The notes under the pieces are model-generated. The model saw nothing but the letters and a program-made list of their open reading frames with translations, did not search any database and had not been told where the DNA came from. From contig NZ_JAPEPB010000001.1 in the NCBI RefSeq assembly GCF_026340565.1, positions 2,046,001 to 2,110,000 on the forward strand: 64,000 bases of DNA. The letters run 5' to 3'. This document shows positions 33,709 through 41,640 of this stretch, one piece after another; the stretch's first letter is position 1, and each line of letters starts with the position of its first letter. The position numbers and the translations under genes are program-made. Source of the stretch: Kitasatospora sp. NBC_01287. Its GTDB lineage: Bacteria > Actinomycetota > Actinomycetes > Streptomycetales > Streptomycetaceae.

Positions 33709-35316
33709 TCAGCGCGCCAGGGCCCGCTCCGCCGCAGAGCGGGCGGCGGCCCGGTGGGCGGGGGCCAGCCCGATCCGGGTGCGGCGGTCGAGCAGGTCGT
33801 CGGCGTCGAGGGCGCCCTCGTGGCGGACGGCGAAGAGCAGTTCGGCCATGGTGGTCTCGGTGCCGGGGGCGATCGGGGCGAGCAGGGCCGGGTCGGCCCC
33901 GGCCTCGGCCAGCACGGCGGGCGCCTCGGTGCCGTAGCGGCGGACCAGGCGCAGCGGGGCGGGCAGATCGGCGAGCCGGGCCCGGGGGGCGGCGCCGACC
34001 AGCGGCAGGGTGCGGGTGCGGCACGGGCGCGCGGTGAGTGCGGCCCGGGCGAGGGCGGCGTCGAGCGCGTCCTCGGCCATCCGGCGGTAGGTGGTGAGCT
34101 TGCCGCCGACCACCGTCACCAGGCCGTCGGGGCCGGTCAGCACCGCGTGCTTGCGGGAGACGTCGGCCGTCCGCCCGGTGCCGTCGTCCAGCAGCGGGCG
34201 CAGGCCGGCGAAGGTGCCGAGCAGGTCGGCGCGGCTGAGCGGGCTGTGCAGCGCGGAGTTGATGGTGCGCAGCAGGAAGTCGATCTCGGCCTCGGCCGGT
34301 TGCGGCACGTCGGGGACCGGGCCGGGCGCGTCCTCGTCGGTGAGGCCGACGTAGACCCGGCCGTCGGGAGCGGGCAGCGCGAAGACGAAGCGGTTGCTCT
34401 CCCCGGGCACCGGCACGGTCAGCCCGGCGTTCAACGCGCCGGTGGGACCGGTGAAGGCGGACTGAGGCAGCACCAGATGGGTGCCGCGGCTGGGGCGCAG
34501 GGTGAGGCCGGGGGCCAGCTCGCCGGCCCAGACGCCGGCCGCGTTGACCACCGCGCGGGCCCGCAACTCGAAGGACTCACCGGTCAGTTCGTCGGTCAGC
34601 CGGGCGCCGGTGCCGTGCGCCTCGCGGACCGCGCAGCGGGTCAGGATCCGCGCCCCGTGCGCCGCCGCGGTGCGGGCCAGCGCGACCACCAGCCGTGCGT
34701 CGTCGACCAGTTGGCCGTCCCAGAAGACCAGGCCGCCGCGCAGCCCGGCCGAGCGCACGGTGGGGGCGTAGCGCAGCACCTCGGCGGGGGCCAGCCGGCG
34801 GGAGCGGGGCAGGGTGGCCGAGGAGGTACCGGCGGTGACCCTCAGCAGGTCGCCGGCCAGGAAGCCGGCCCGCACCAGGGCGGCGCCGGCCGGCTTGGTG
34901 CCGGGCAGCAGCGGGACGATCTGCGGCAGCGCGTGCACCAGGTGCGGGGCGGTGCGCTCCAGCAGGATGCCGCGCTCCACCGCGCTCTCGCGGGCGATGC
35001 CGACGCTGCCGGAGGCGAGGTAGCGCAGGCCGCCGTGGACCAGCTTGGAGCTCCAGCGGCTGGTGCCGAAGGCGAGGTCGTGCTTCTCGGCGAGGACGAC
35101 GGACAGGCCGCGCGCGGCGGCGTCCAGCGCGATGCCGGCTCCGGTCACCCCGCCGCCGATGACCAGCACGTCGACGACCGGCGCGGAGCCCCGGGCCGAT
35201 CCGGCCGACTCGGCCAGCTCGGCCAGTTCGCGGGCGCGGCGGGCGGCGTTCAGCGAGGCGCCGGGGGCGGCGGGGGCGGCGCCGGGGGCCGCCGTGGGCT
35301 GCGAGGGTCCGGTCAT
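33709..35316 (-). CDS. glpD: Glycerol-3-phosphate dehydrogenase/oxidase
   Basis: 535 residues. The FAD-binding N-terminus is VLVIGGGVTGAGIALDAAAR, and GTSRWSSKLVHGGLRYLASG is the GlpD signature. A C-terminal cap region (TTMAELLFAVRHEGALDADD) completes the DAO_C domain. The enzyme oxidises sn-glycerol-3-phosphate to dihydroxyacetone phosphate at the membrane. Its start overlaps the TetR stop by 4 bp, so the two are co-translated, and the divergent flavoprotein and lipid-kinase genes share the theme of DHAP/glycerol phosphate. Confidence 0.93.
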   Translation of the reverse strand: MTGPSQPTAAPGAAPAAPGASLNAARRARELAELAESAGSARGSAPVVDVLVIGGGVTGAGIALDAAARGLSVVLAEKHDLAFGTSRWSSKLVHGGLRYLASGSVGIARESAVERGILLERTAPHLVHALPQIVPLLPGTKPAGAALVRAGFLAGDLLRVTAGTSSATLPRSRRLAPAEVLRYAPTVRSAGLRGGLVFWDGQLVDDARLVVALARTAAAHGARILTRCAVREAHGTGARLTDELTGESFELRARAVVNAAGVWAGELAPGLTLRPSRGTHLVLPQSAFTGPTGALNAGLTVPVPGESNRFVFALPAPDGRVYVGLTDEDAPGPVPDVPQPAEAEIDFLLRTINSALHSPLSRADLLGTFAGLRPLLDDGTGRTADVSRKHAVLTGPDGLVTVVGGKLTTYRRMAEDALDAALARAALTARPCRTRTLPLVGAAPRARLADLPAPLRLVRRYGTEAPAVLAEAGADPALLAPIAPGTETTMAELLFAVRHEGALDADDLLDRRTRIGLAPAHRAAARSAAERALAR

Positions 35317-35969
35317 GCGGCGGGACCGCCTTCCGAGTCGGGGGTCGGCATCAGGTAGCGGTCGAGCAGCAGGCGCAGCTCGTCGTCCAGTTCGTCGACG
35401 GCCGCGCCCGTGCCGTCCGGGGCGTCCACGAAGACGGGGCCGGTGAGGGTGAAGGACCAGGCGCTGAGCAGCACCGCGCGGGCCAGCAGCGCGGGGTCGC
35501 CGGCCCGGACCGAGCCGTCGGCGATGCCCGCGCGCAGGCCGGCTTCGAGCATCGCCAGCTGGTGGTTGGTGTTGGTGCCGCGCCGGGTGAGCAGGTACGG
35601 GGTGAGGAAGTCCGGGTCCAGCTCGATGATCTTGCGCAGCAGCGGGTGGACCCGGATCGCGCGGGCCAGGCGGACCACGCCGTCCACCACGTGGGCCCGG
35701 CCGTGCGCCGCCTCGCCGAGCGGGAAGGCGCTCTCCGCCAGCTCCGTCCAGACCCGGGTGGTCAGGGTGCCGAGCACTTCGCGCACCCCGCCCCAGCGGC
35801 GGTAGAGGGTGGCCCGGGAGACACCGGCCTGGCGGGCGATGTCGGCCATGGTGATCCGCTGCATGCCGATGGTCAGCAACAGCCGGTACGCCGCTTCGAG
35901 GATCCGCTCCTCGGGGATGGCGTTGGCGGCCTTCGGTTCTTCTCGCGTGTTGATTCGCTGCGACACCAC
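35313..35969 (-). CDS. TetR-family regulator
   Basis: 218 residues with the N-terminal TetR helix-turn-helix (ERILEAAYRLLLTIGMQRIT, MADIARQAGVSRATLYRRWG) and a variable ligand domain. It starts at GTG 35969, nearly at the operator-like palindrome, so its mRNA may have almost no leader. It is first gene of an operon with glpD and divergent from the FAD oxidase/lipid kinase pair, which makes it the likely regulator of all four. Confidence 0.9.
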   Translation of the reverse strand: MVSQRINTREEPKAANAIPEERILEAAYRLLLTIGMQRITMADIARQAGVSRATLYRRWGGVREVLGTLTTRVWTELAESAFPLGEAAHGRAHVVDGVVRLARAIRVHPLLRKIIELDPDFLTPYLLTRRGTNTNHQLAMLEAGLRAGIADGSVRAGDPALLARAVLLSAWSFTLTGPVFVDAPDGTGAAVDELDDELRLLLDRYLMPTPDSEGGPAA

Positions 35970-35980
35970 ATGTACAAGTG
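35967..35980. promoter_or_regulatory. Candidate TetR operator
   Basis: CACATGTACAAGTG is palindromic at 12 of 14 positions around a GTAC centre. It overlaps the TetR start codon and lies 38 bp before the divergent FAD oxidase ATG, a position that would let one dimer block both directions. Confidence 0.6.
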
Positions 35981-36017
35981 TATCAGCGCCTGCCCCTCCG
36001 GCCCCTTGAGGATCCCG

Positions 36018-37670
36018 ATGACCGAGTCAGACCTGCCCGTCGCGGACTTCCACCCCTACCGCTGGGGTGACCCCGCCCGCCGCACCGAACTCCCGGCCGC
36101 CGCGACCGAGACGCTGGCCGCCTTCGGGGTGCGCACGCCCGCCCGGCCGCCGGTCGACCTCGACACCCTGGCGCTGCCCGCCCCGGCGGTGAACGACAAG
36201 GCGCTGGCCGAGCTGGCCGCCGTCCTCGGCGCCGAGCGGGTGAGCACCGCCGACGCCGCGCGGATCGGCCACACCCGGGGCTGGTCCACCCCCGACCTGC
36301 TGAAGCTGCGCGCGGGCGACGTCACCGACGCGCCTGACGCCGTCCTCTTCCCCGGCAGCCACCAGGAGGTGGTGGCCGTGCTGGAGCTGTGCGAGCGGCT
36401 GCGGCTGGCCGTCGTGCCGTTCTCCGGCGGCACCTCGGTGGTCGGCGGCCTCGCCCCGCAGCGGGACGGCTTCGCCGGCCTGGTCGCGCTCGACCTCGGC
36501 CGGCTGGACGCCGTGCTCGCGGTCGACGAGGTCTCCCGCACCGCCACCCTGCAGGCCGGCCTGCGCGGAGTGGAGGCCGAACGGCTGCTGCGCGAGCGCG
36601 GTCTGACGCTGGGTCACTTCCCGCAGTCCTACGAGGGCGCGAGCATCGGCGGCTACGCGGCGGCGCGCTCGGCGGGCCAGGCCTCGGCCGGCTACGGGCG
36701 CTTCGACGAGATGGTGGTCGGCCTGGTGCTGGCCACCCCGCGCGGCACGATGGAGCTGGGTAGCGCGCCGAAGTCGGCGGCCGGCCCGGACCTGCGCCAA
36801 CTGGTGCTCGGCTCGGAGGGCACCCTCGGCGTGATCACCTCGGTGACCGTCCGGGTCCGCCCGCTGCCGGCCGAACGGGTCTACGAGGCCTGGCGGTTCG
36901 ACTCCTTCGAGCAGGGCGCCGACGCGCTGCGCAAGCTGGTCCAGGACGGTCCGGTGCCCACCGTGCTGCGGCTCTCCGACGAGGCGGAGACCTCGGTCAA
37001 CCTGGCCGACCCGGCCGCGATGTTCGGTGGCGGACCGGGCGGCTGCCTGGCGGTCACCGGCTACGAGGGCACCGCCGCCGAGGTGGCCGCCCGCCGGGCC
37101 GGGGCGGGCGAGGTGCTGACCGCGGCCGGCGGGCAGCCGCTGGGCACCGAGCCGGGCGAGGCCTGGCGCCACGGTCGCTACCGCGCGCCCTACCTGCGCG
37201 ATCCGCTGCTGGACGCGGGCGTGCTGATCGAGACCCTGGAGACGGTGACCTTCTGGTCCGACCTGCACGCGCTGCGCGCGGCCGTCACCGAGGCGCTGAG
37301 CGGCGCGCTCACCGCGCAGGGCACCCCGCCGCTGGTGCTCTGCCACATCTCGCACGTCTACGAGACCGGCGCCTCGCTCTACTTCACCATCGCCTGCGCC
37401 CAGGGCGAGGACCCGCTCACCCAGTGGCAGGCCGCCAAGTCGGCCGCCAACGAGGCGATCCGCGCCGCCGGCGCCGCGATCACCCACCACCACGGGGTGG
37501 GCACCGACCACCGCGAGGTCTACGCCCGCGAGGTGGGCCCGCTGGCGGTGGCCTCGCTGCAGGCGGTCAAGCGGGTGCTGGACCCGGCGGGGATCCTCAA
37601 CCCCGGCGTGCTGATCCCGGCTTCGGACGCGTCGTCGCAGGGCGGCACCGCCGCCGAGAACGGACACTGA
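36018..37670 (+). CDS. FAD-binding oxidase, alkyl-dihydroxyacetonephosphate synthase-like
   Basis: 550 residues. The PCMH FAD domain is marked by RLAVVPFSGGTSVVGGLAPQ and GHFPQSYEGASIGGYAAARS. The C-terminal FAD-linked oxidase domain ends with GAAITHHHGVGTDHREVYAR, the His-rich motif of alkyl-DHAP synthases. In that family FAD helps swap the acyl group of acyl-DHAP for an alkyl ether. Together with GlpD (makes DHAP) and a lipid kinase, ether-lipid synthesis is a reasonable inference, though D-lactate/glycolate oxidase-like roles are possible. It starts at ATG 36018. Confidence 0.82.
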   Translation: MTESDLPVADFHPYRWGDPARRTELPAAATETLAAFGVRTPARPPVDLDTLALPAPAVNDKALAELAAVLGAERVSTADAARIGHTRGWSTPDLLKLRAGDVTDAPDAVLFPGSHQEVVAVLELCERLRLAVVPFSGGTSVVGGLAPQRDGFAGLVALDLGRLDAVLAVDEVSRTATLQAGLRGVEAERLLRERGLTLGHFPQSYEGASIGGYAAARSAGQASAGYGRFDEMVVGLVLATPRGTMELGSAPKSAAGPDLRQLVLGSEGTLGVITSVTVRVRPLPAERVYEAWRFDSFEQGADALRKLVQDGPVPTVLRLSDEAETSVNLADPAAMFGGGPGGCLAVTGYEGTAAEVAARRAGAGEVLTAAGGQPLGTEPGEAWRHGRYRAPYLRDPLLDAGVLIETLETVTFWSDLHALRAAVTEALSGALTAQGTPPLVLCHISHVYETGASLYFTIACAQGEDPLTQWQAAKSAANEAIRAAGAAITHHHGVGTDHREVYAREVGPLAVASLQAVKRVLDPAGILNPGVLIPASDASSQGGTAAENGH

Positions 37671-37671
37671 G

Positions 37672-38553
37672 GTGGCCGCCGGGGGGTTCACCGCGATCGT
37701 CAACCCGATCTCGGGCGGCGGCCACGCCGCCGCCCGCTGGGAGCCGATCGCCGCGCGGCTGCGCGCGGGCGGCGCCACCGTCCGCTCGGTGCCGACCCGC
37801 GGCCGCGACCATGCCATCGCCAGCGCCCGGGAGGCCGCCGAGCGCGGCGAGGTGGTGGTCGCGGTCGGCGGCGACGGCATGGTGCGCGACGTGGCCGAGG
37901 GCGCGGTGCGCGGCGCCGGCACGATGGCCGTGGTGCCGGCCGGGCGCGGCAACGACCTGGCCCGCACGCTGCGGCTGCCCGGCGTCGGCGACCCGGCGGC
38001 GGTGGCCGACCTGCTGCTGGCGGGACGCAGCCGGACCATCGACGTGCTGGAGGTCAACGGCGTGGTCGTGCCGGGCAACGTCTACATCGGGATCGACGCG
38101 CTGGCCACCCAGATCATCAACGCGGGGCGCGCGCTGCCCGCCCTGCTGGTCTACCGCCTCGCCCCGCTCCAGGCGATCCTGCGCTGGCGCGCGGCCGGCT
38201 ACACGCTGACCGTCGACGGCGAGCGGCGCGAAGTGCGCGGCCACACCGTGGTGGTGGCCAACTCCGGTGCGTACGGCCACGGCTTGCGGATCGTGCCGAC
38301 GGCGCTGCTGGACGACGGGCTGCTCGACGTGATGGTGGTCGGCGACGGGCCGCGCGCCAAGGTGGTCTCCTTCATGCGCGAGGCCAAGCGCGGCACCCAC
38401 CTGCGCCGGCCCGAGGTCAGCGTGCGCCCCGCCCGCGAGGTGGTGGTGGACGCCGACCGCGCGATCCCGGTCTGCGCGGACGGCGACGAGATCGCCGAAC
38501 TCCCGGCCCGGATCAAGGTGCTGCCGGGGGCGCTGCGCATCCTGGTGCCGTAG
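37672..38553 (+). CDS. Diacylglycerol kinase-family lipid kinase
   Basis: 293 residues. The DAGK catalytic domain begins FTAIVNPISGGGHAAARWEP and has the nucleotide loop AVGGDGMVRDVAEG and the PAGRGNDLARTLR motif. The C-terminal beta-sandwich ends in DGDEIAELPARIKVLPGALR, as in DgkB/YegS-like enzymes. It should phosphorylate diacylglycerol or a related lipid. It starts one base after the stop of the FAD oxidase gene and is translationally coupled to it. Confidence 0.9.
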   Translation: MAAGGFTAIVNPISGGGHAAARWEPIAARLRAGGATVRSVPTRGRDHAIASAREAAERGEVVVAVGGDGMVRDVAEGAVRGAGTMAVVPAGRGNDLARTLRLPGVGDPAAVADLLLAGRSRTIDVLEVNGVVVPGNVYIGIDALATQIINAGRALPALLVYRLAPLQAILRWRAAGYTLTVDGERREVRGHTVVVANSGAYGHGLRIVPTALLDDGLLDVMVVGDGPRAKVVSFMREAKRGTHLRRPEVSVRPAREVVVDADRAIPVCADGDEIAELPARIKVLPGALRILVP

Positions 38554-38605
38554 GCGGGGACGGCGACCGCCGCTCCTCGGCGGCGCCTCACAGCTGGGCG
38601 GCGCC

Positions 38606-39313
38606 TCACTCCTCGATGGCGCCGCCGACCGCGCGCAGGTGCTCACGGAAGGTCAGCGCGGGGTCGGCGCGGCGCGCGGCGAGGTAGGCGCCGAAGCGGA
38701 CCTGGGCCCGCAGGGTGTCGCCCGAGCGGATCCGCTCGGCCTGGCGGCGCTCGGTGTCGCGGATCCCCTCGGCGAGCGCGAGGAGTTCGGCGGCGCGGCC
38801 GGCGGGCAGGAAGAGCACGCCGTCCTCGTCGCCGGCCACCAGGTCGTCCGGCGTCACCGTCCACTCCCCCACGGTGGCGGCGGCCAAGGCGTCGGCGGGG
38901 CGCGGATCCAGCCGCTGCGGGCCGGTGGGCAGCGCGCCCAGGCTGAACACCGGCAGCCCGATGGCCCGCAGGTCGGCGGTGTCGCGGTGCAGCCCCCAGA
39001 CCACCACGCCCGCCACCCCGGCGGTGCGCGCCTCCAGCACCACGAGGTCGCCGACGCAGGCCTCGTCCGACCGGCCGGCGTTGTCCACCACCAGGACATC
39101 GCCCGGCTCGGCCGTCTCGAAGGCCTCCAGGAAGAGGTCGACGCTGCCCACGTGGCGGGCCGGGAGCACCCGCCCCGCCACCCGGCCGCCGGGCACCACC
39201 GCGCGCAGCGGCGCGGGCGCGCAGCGCACCGGGACCTGTGCGCGCAGGCAGGCGTCGGCCAGGTGGGCGGTGGTCAACGTCTCGAACCGCTGCTGAAGCT
39301 CGTGGTGGTCCAT
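38606..39313 (-). CDS. RraA-like protein / HMG-aldolase family
   Basis: 235 residues. The family pattern is LTTAHLADACLRAQVPVRCA, then GRVLPARHVGSVDLFLEAFE, then the active-site region GDVLVVDNAGRSDEACVGDL and GVAGVVVWGLHRDTADLRAI. The class includes metal-dependent 4-hydroxy-4-methyl-2-oxoglutarate aldolases and the RNase E inhibitor RraA; the two cannot be separated by eye. ATG 39313 is taken because the longer frame to 39418 is a Pro/Asn/Gly repeat (PNPVPDPIPNP). Confidence 0.8.
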   Translation of the reverse strand: MDHHELQQRFETLTTAHLADACLRAQVPVRCAPAPLRAVVPGGRVAGRVLPARHVGSVDLFLEAFETAEPGDVLVVDNAGRSDEACVGDLVVLEARTAGVAGVVVWGLHRDTADLRAIGLPVFSLGALPTGPQRLDPRPADALAAATVGEWTVTPDDLVAGDEDGVLFLPAGRAAELLALAEGIRDTERRQAERIRSGDTLRAQVRFGAYLAARRADPALTFREHLRAVGGAIEE

Positions 39314-39430
39314 CCGGTCCGCCCTCTCGCGCCGCGCTGCTGGGTTGGGTATCGGGTCGGGCACCGGGTTCGGTATCCCTACTGACCCATCATCAGGGAG
39401 CGGCCCCCGCCCGCGCAACGCGCCCCGCCT

Positions 39431-39490
39431 CAGGCCGGCTCAGGACAGCTCAGGACAGCTCAGGACGCCTCAGGACGGCTCAGGACGCGG
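39431..39490. repeat. 10-bp tandem repeat, six copies, overlapping a stop codon
   Basis: Units of CAGGACAGCT type start at 39431, 39441, 39451, 39461, 39471 and 39481. The last copy contains the end of the TOBE-protein gene. Confidence 0.9.
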
Positions 39491-39899
39491 CGAGCGAGAT
39501 CTCGGTGGACTTGATCAGGGCGACCACGCCGCTGCCCACGACCAGCCGCAGGTCCTGCACGGCGTCCTTGGTGATCGCGGCGGTCAGCTCGCCGCCCGCG
39601 ATGCTCACCTTGACGGTGGCCATCGCGCCGCCGGTGACCACCTCGGTGACGGTGCCCGGCAGTTGGTTGCGGATGCTCAGGCCGGAGACCGGCGCGGTGG
39701 CGAGGGCGATCTCGGTGGACTTGGCGAGCGCGTTGACGGCCGAACCCTCCGCGAGGCCGAGCTCCTTCACCGCGTCGAGCGTGATGGCGGCGGTGATCTC
39801 CTGACCGCCGGTCAGCCGGGCGCGCACGGTCGCCATGACGGCGCCTGCGGTGACCTCGGTGACGGTGCCGGGGATCTGGTTGCGGATGCTCAGGGTCAT
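39480..39899 (-). CDS. Tandem TOBE (molbindin-like) protein
   Basis: 139 residues made of two ~65-residue copies of the TOBE fold. Copy 1 is LSIRNQIPGTVTEVTAGAVM and copy 2 LSIRNQLPGTVTEVVTGGAM, each ending in a K-S-T-E-I-(A/S)-L-A motif. This matches di-domain molbindins that bind molybdate or tungstate in the cytoplasm. There is no attached ATPase or DNA-binding domain. CGAGGAG before the ATG supports the start. No Mo-transport genes are adjacent. Confidence 0.85.
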   Translation of the reverse strand: MTLSIRNQIPGTVTEVTAGAVMATVRARLTGGQEITAAITLDAVKELGLAEGSAVNALAKSTEIALATAPVSGLSIRNQLPGTVTEVVTGGAMATVKVSIAGGELTAAITKDAVQDLRLVVGSGVVALIKSTEISLAAS

Positions 39900-40255
39900 G
39901 ACGGGCTCCTCGGTCGACGTCGCATATCGGGCAGACCTCGCAGATCGGGCTGCCACTGCGGCCCACCCTGCCACGCCCGCCCCGGGCCCGGCGGACCTCA
40001 CTCGCATCCGCCAGGGCCGACCGGGGGCGGCCCTCGCAGATTCCGCCAGGTCGGCGGTCCGGCTCACCCGTCAGGACCAAGGCCCGCCGGGGGCCGCAGG
40101 GCCAGGGGCCGCTGGAGCCGCTGGAGCCGCCCGACGTGACGACCTTGACCACTCCGTCCTGCGAGAGTGCGCACCGACCGACCGCGCCCCGGTGCCGGGT
40201 GGGCAGCGCTGCTGATATCCCCGAAGGACGTCAATCCGTCACCGCTGGAGGCCCC
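39900..40255. other. Intergenic region between TOBE and L31 genes
   Basis: A 356-bp divergent spacer. Promoters for both genes must lie here. I looked for a Zur-like AT-rich palindrome before the L31 gene and did not find one. No supported ORF is seen. Confidence 0.4.
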
Positions 40256-40609
40256 ATGAAGCCCGAGATCCACCCGGAGTACCGGCCGGTCGTGTTCCGC
40301 GACCGGGTCGGCGGCCTCGCCTTCCTGACCCGCTCGACCCGTACCAGCGACCAGACCATCGAGTGGGAGGACGGCAACACCTACCCCGTGGTGGATGTGG
40401 AGATCTCCGCCGCGAGCCACCCGTTCTACACCGGCACCTCGCGCGTGGTCGACACCGCGGGCCGGGTGGAGCGCTTCGAGCGCCGCTACGGCAAGGCCGC
40501 CGCCGCCCGCCGCGACGGCGCCGGACAGCAGGCGAAGGACCCGCGGCAGGCCCAGGACGGGCAGCGGACGCAGGACGGGCAGCAGACGCAGGACGGGCCG
40601 ACCGCCTGA
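40256..40609 (+). CDS. rpmE2: Type B (zinc-independent) 50S ribosomal protein L31 with C-terminal extension
   Basis: 117 residues. It begins [20 protein letters not shown], lacks the CxxC zinc ribbon of type A L31, and has the type B core [20 protein letters not shown] plus SSHPFYTG-like [20 protein letters not shown]. Type B forms usually replace the zinc form during zinc shortage. Common members are about 84-90 residues; this one adds a Gln/Asp/Gly tail with a QDGQ(R/Q)TQDGQ repeat. A strong terminator hairpin follows. Confidence 0.92.
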   Translation: MKPEIHPEYRPVVFRDRVGGLAFLTRSTRTSDQTIEWEDGNTYPVVDVEISAASHPFYTGTSRVVDTAGRVERFERRYGKAAAARRDGAGQQAKDPRQAQDGQRTQDGQQTQDGPTA

Positions 40610-40639
40610 GGCGGGCGACCACCACGGTCGGACCAAGGG

Positions 40640-40688
40640 GGCCGGAGAGCCGCAGGCCAGAAGCCGGAAGGCCTGCAGCTCTCCGGCC
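40640..40688 (+). terminator. Terminator hairpin after the L31 gene
   Basis: The arms 40640-40658 and 40670-40688 (GGCCGGAGAGC then GCAGGCC against GGCCTGC then GCTCTCCGGCC) pair over 19 bp with one mismatch and an 11-nt loop. Confidence 0.85.
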
Positions 40689-41058
40689 TCGCCGCGAGCA
40701 TTCCGGGCCCGGGCGAGGCAGCTCACTGCGGGACGGGGGAAGACCCGGTGAGCTCGGCACCGAGACTGCCGCACTGCCCTTGCAAATCGCTAGAGCCGCT
40801 GCCCCTAGCCACCCCGGGGCCCGCGCACCCGCCCCCCTGCCGCCGCACCGGGGCAGCCGCGCGGCCCTCTCCCGCGCCCCCGCTCCCGTGCGCTCCCGTC
40901 CGGCCACTCCCCCGCCCGACCGCTCCCCTGCCCGAACGGCCAGGACAGGCCATGTCCGAATTATGGTGATATGACTCGTTTGACTGCTGTCCGCCTCCGG
41001 ACCGCGCCGTCCGCCGGGTGGTCGCCGATCATCGGCCGTCCACCGGGAGAGGAGCATC
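40689..41058. other. Non-coding region before the SHOCT gene
   Basis: About 370 bp without a supported gene; the reading frames give only Pro/Arg-rich translations. It contains a less GC-rich island around 40778-40795 (TTGCAAATCGCTAG) and another at 40950-40980 (CCGAATTATGGTGATATGAC), either of which may be promoter sequence. Confidence 0.4.
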
Positions 41059-41463
41059 ATGCACGACTATCCGCTGCTCAACATCTTCTGGACGATGCTG
41101 GAGTTCTTCGTCTTCGTCCTCTGGATCTTCCTGATCTTCAAGGTCATCACGGACATCTTCCGCAGCCATGACATGGGCGGCTGGAGCAAGGCGCTGTGGA
41201 CGATCTTCGTCATCGTGATCCCACTCCTGGGCGTGCTCGCCTACCTGATCGTGCGCGGCGGCTCGATGGGCCAGCGCGACCTCGAACAGGCCCAGCAGGC
41301 CGACGCCGCGTTCAAGGCCTACATCAAGGACGCCGCCGGCACCCCTGGCGGCGGGAGCGGGAGCGGCCACGTCGACGAACTGGCCAGACTCGCCGACCTC
41401 AAGGCCAGCGGCGCCCTCTCCGACGAGGAGTACCAGAAGGCCAAGGACAAGCTGCTCGCCTGA
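41059..41463 (+). CDS. Small membrane protein with PLDc_N-like and SHOCT domains
   Basis: 134 residues. Two transmembrane helices (FWTMLEFFVFVLWIFLIFKV and LWTIFVIVIPLLGVLAYLIV) form a PLDc_N-like hairpin. A charged linker and a C-terminal SHOCT motif (ELARLADLKASGALSDEEYQ then KAKDKLLA) follow. Similar proteins are abundant in actinobacteria and of unknown role. GAGAGGAG before ATG 41059 is a strong ribosome-binding site. A terminator follows. Confidence 0.88.
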   Translation: MHDYPLLNIFWTMLEFFVFVLWIFLIFKVITDIFRSHDMGGWSKALWTIFVIVIPLLGVLAYLIVRGGSMGQRDLEQAQQADAAFKAYIKDAAGTPGGGSGSGHVDELARLADLKASGALSDEEYQKAKDKLLA

Positions 41464-41484
41464 CACGGGCAGCCACCGGCCGTC

Positions 41485-41519
41485 GGCGGCCCCCGGGTCG
41501 AACAGGCCCGGGGGCCGCC
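41485..41519 (+). terminator. Perfect 13-bp terminator hairpin
   Basis: GGCGGCCCCCGGG (41485-41497) and its exact reverse complement (41507-41519) enclose a 9-nt loop directly after the SHOCT gene. Confidence 0.85.
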
Positions 41520-41640
41520 GCCACGAGCGCCGGAGGGTCGCACAGGGACTACCGAGGGTGACGATGGCGCGAGTCGAAATGGTGCGAAACGAACCGGTCC
41601 AGCCCGCGCCGGGCGTGGGGCGACCGGGGAAGGGGTCGCG

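Noticed and set aside
39900..40215. ORFs in the TOBE-L31 spacer
   Set aside because: Only low-complexity Ala/Pro/Arg translations with no ribosome-binding site at a sensible start.
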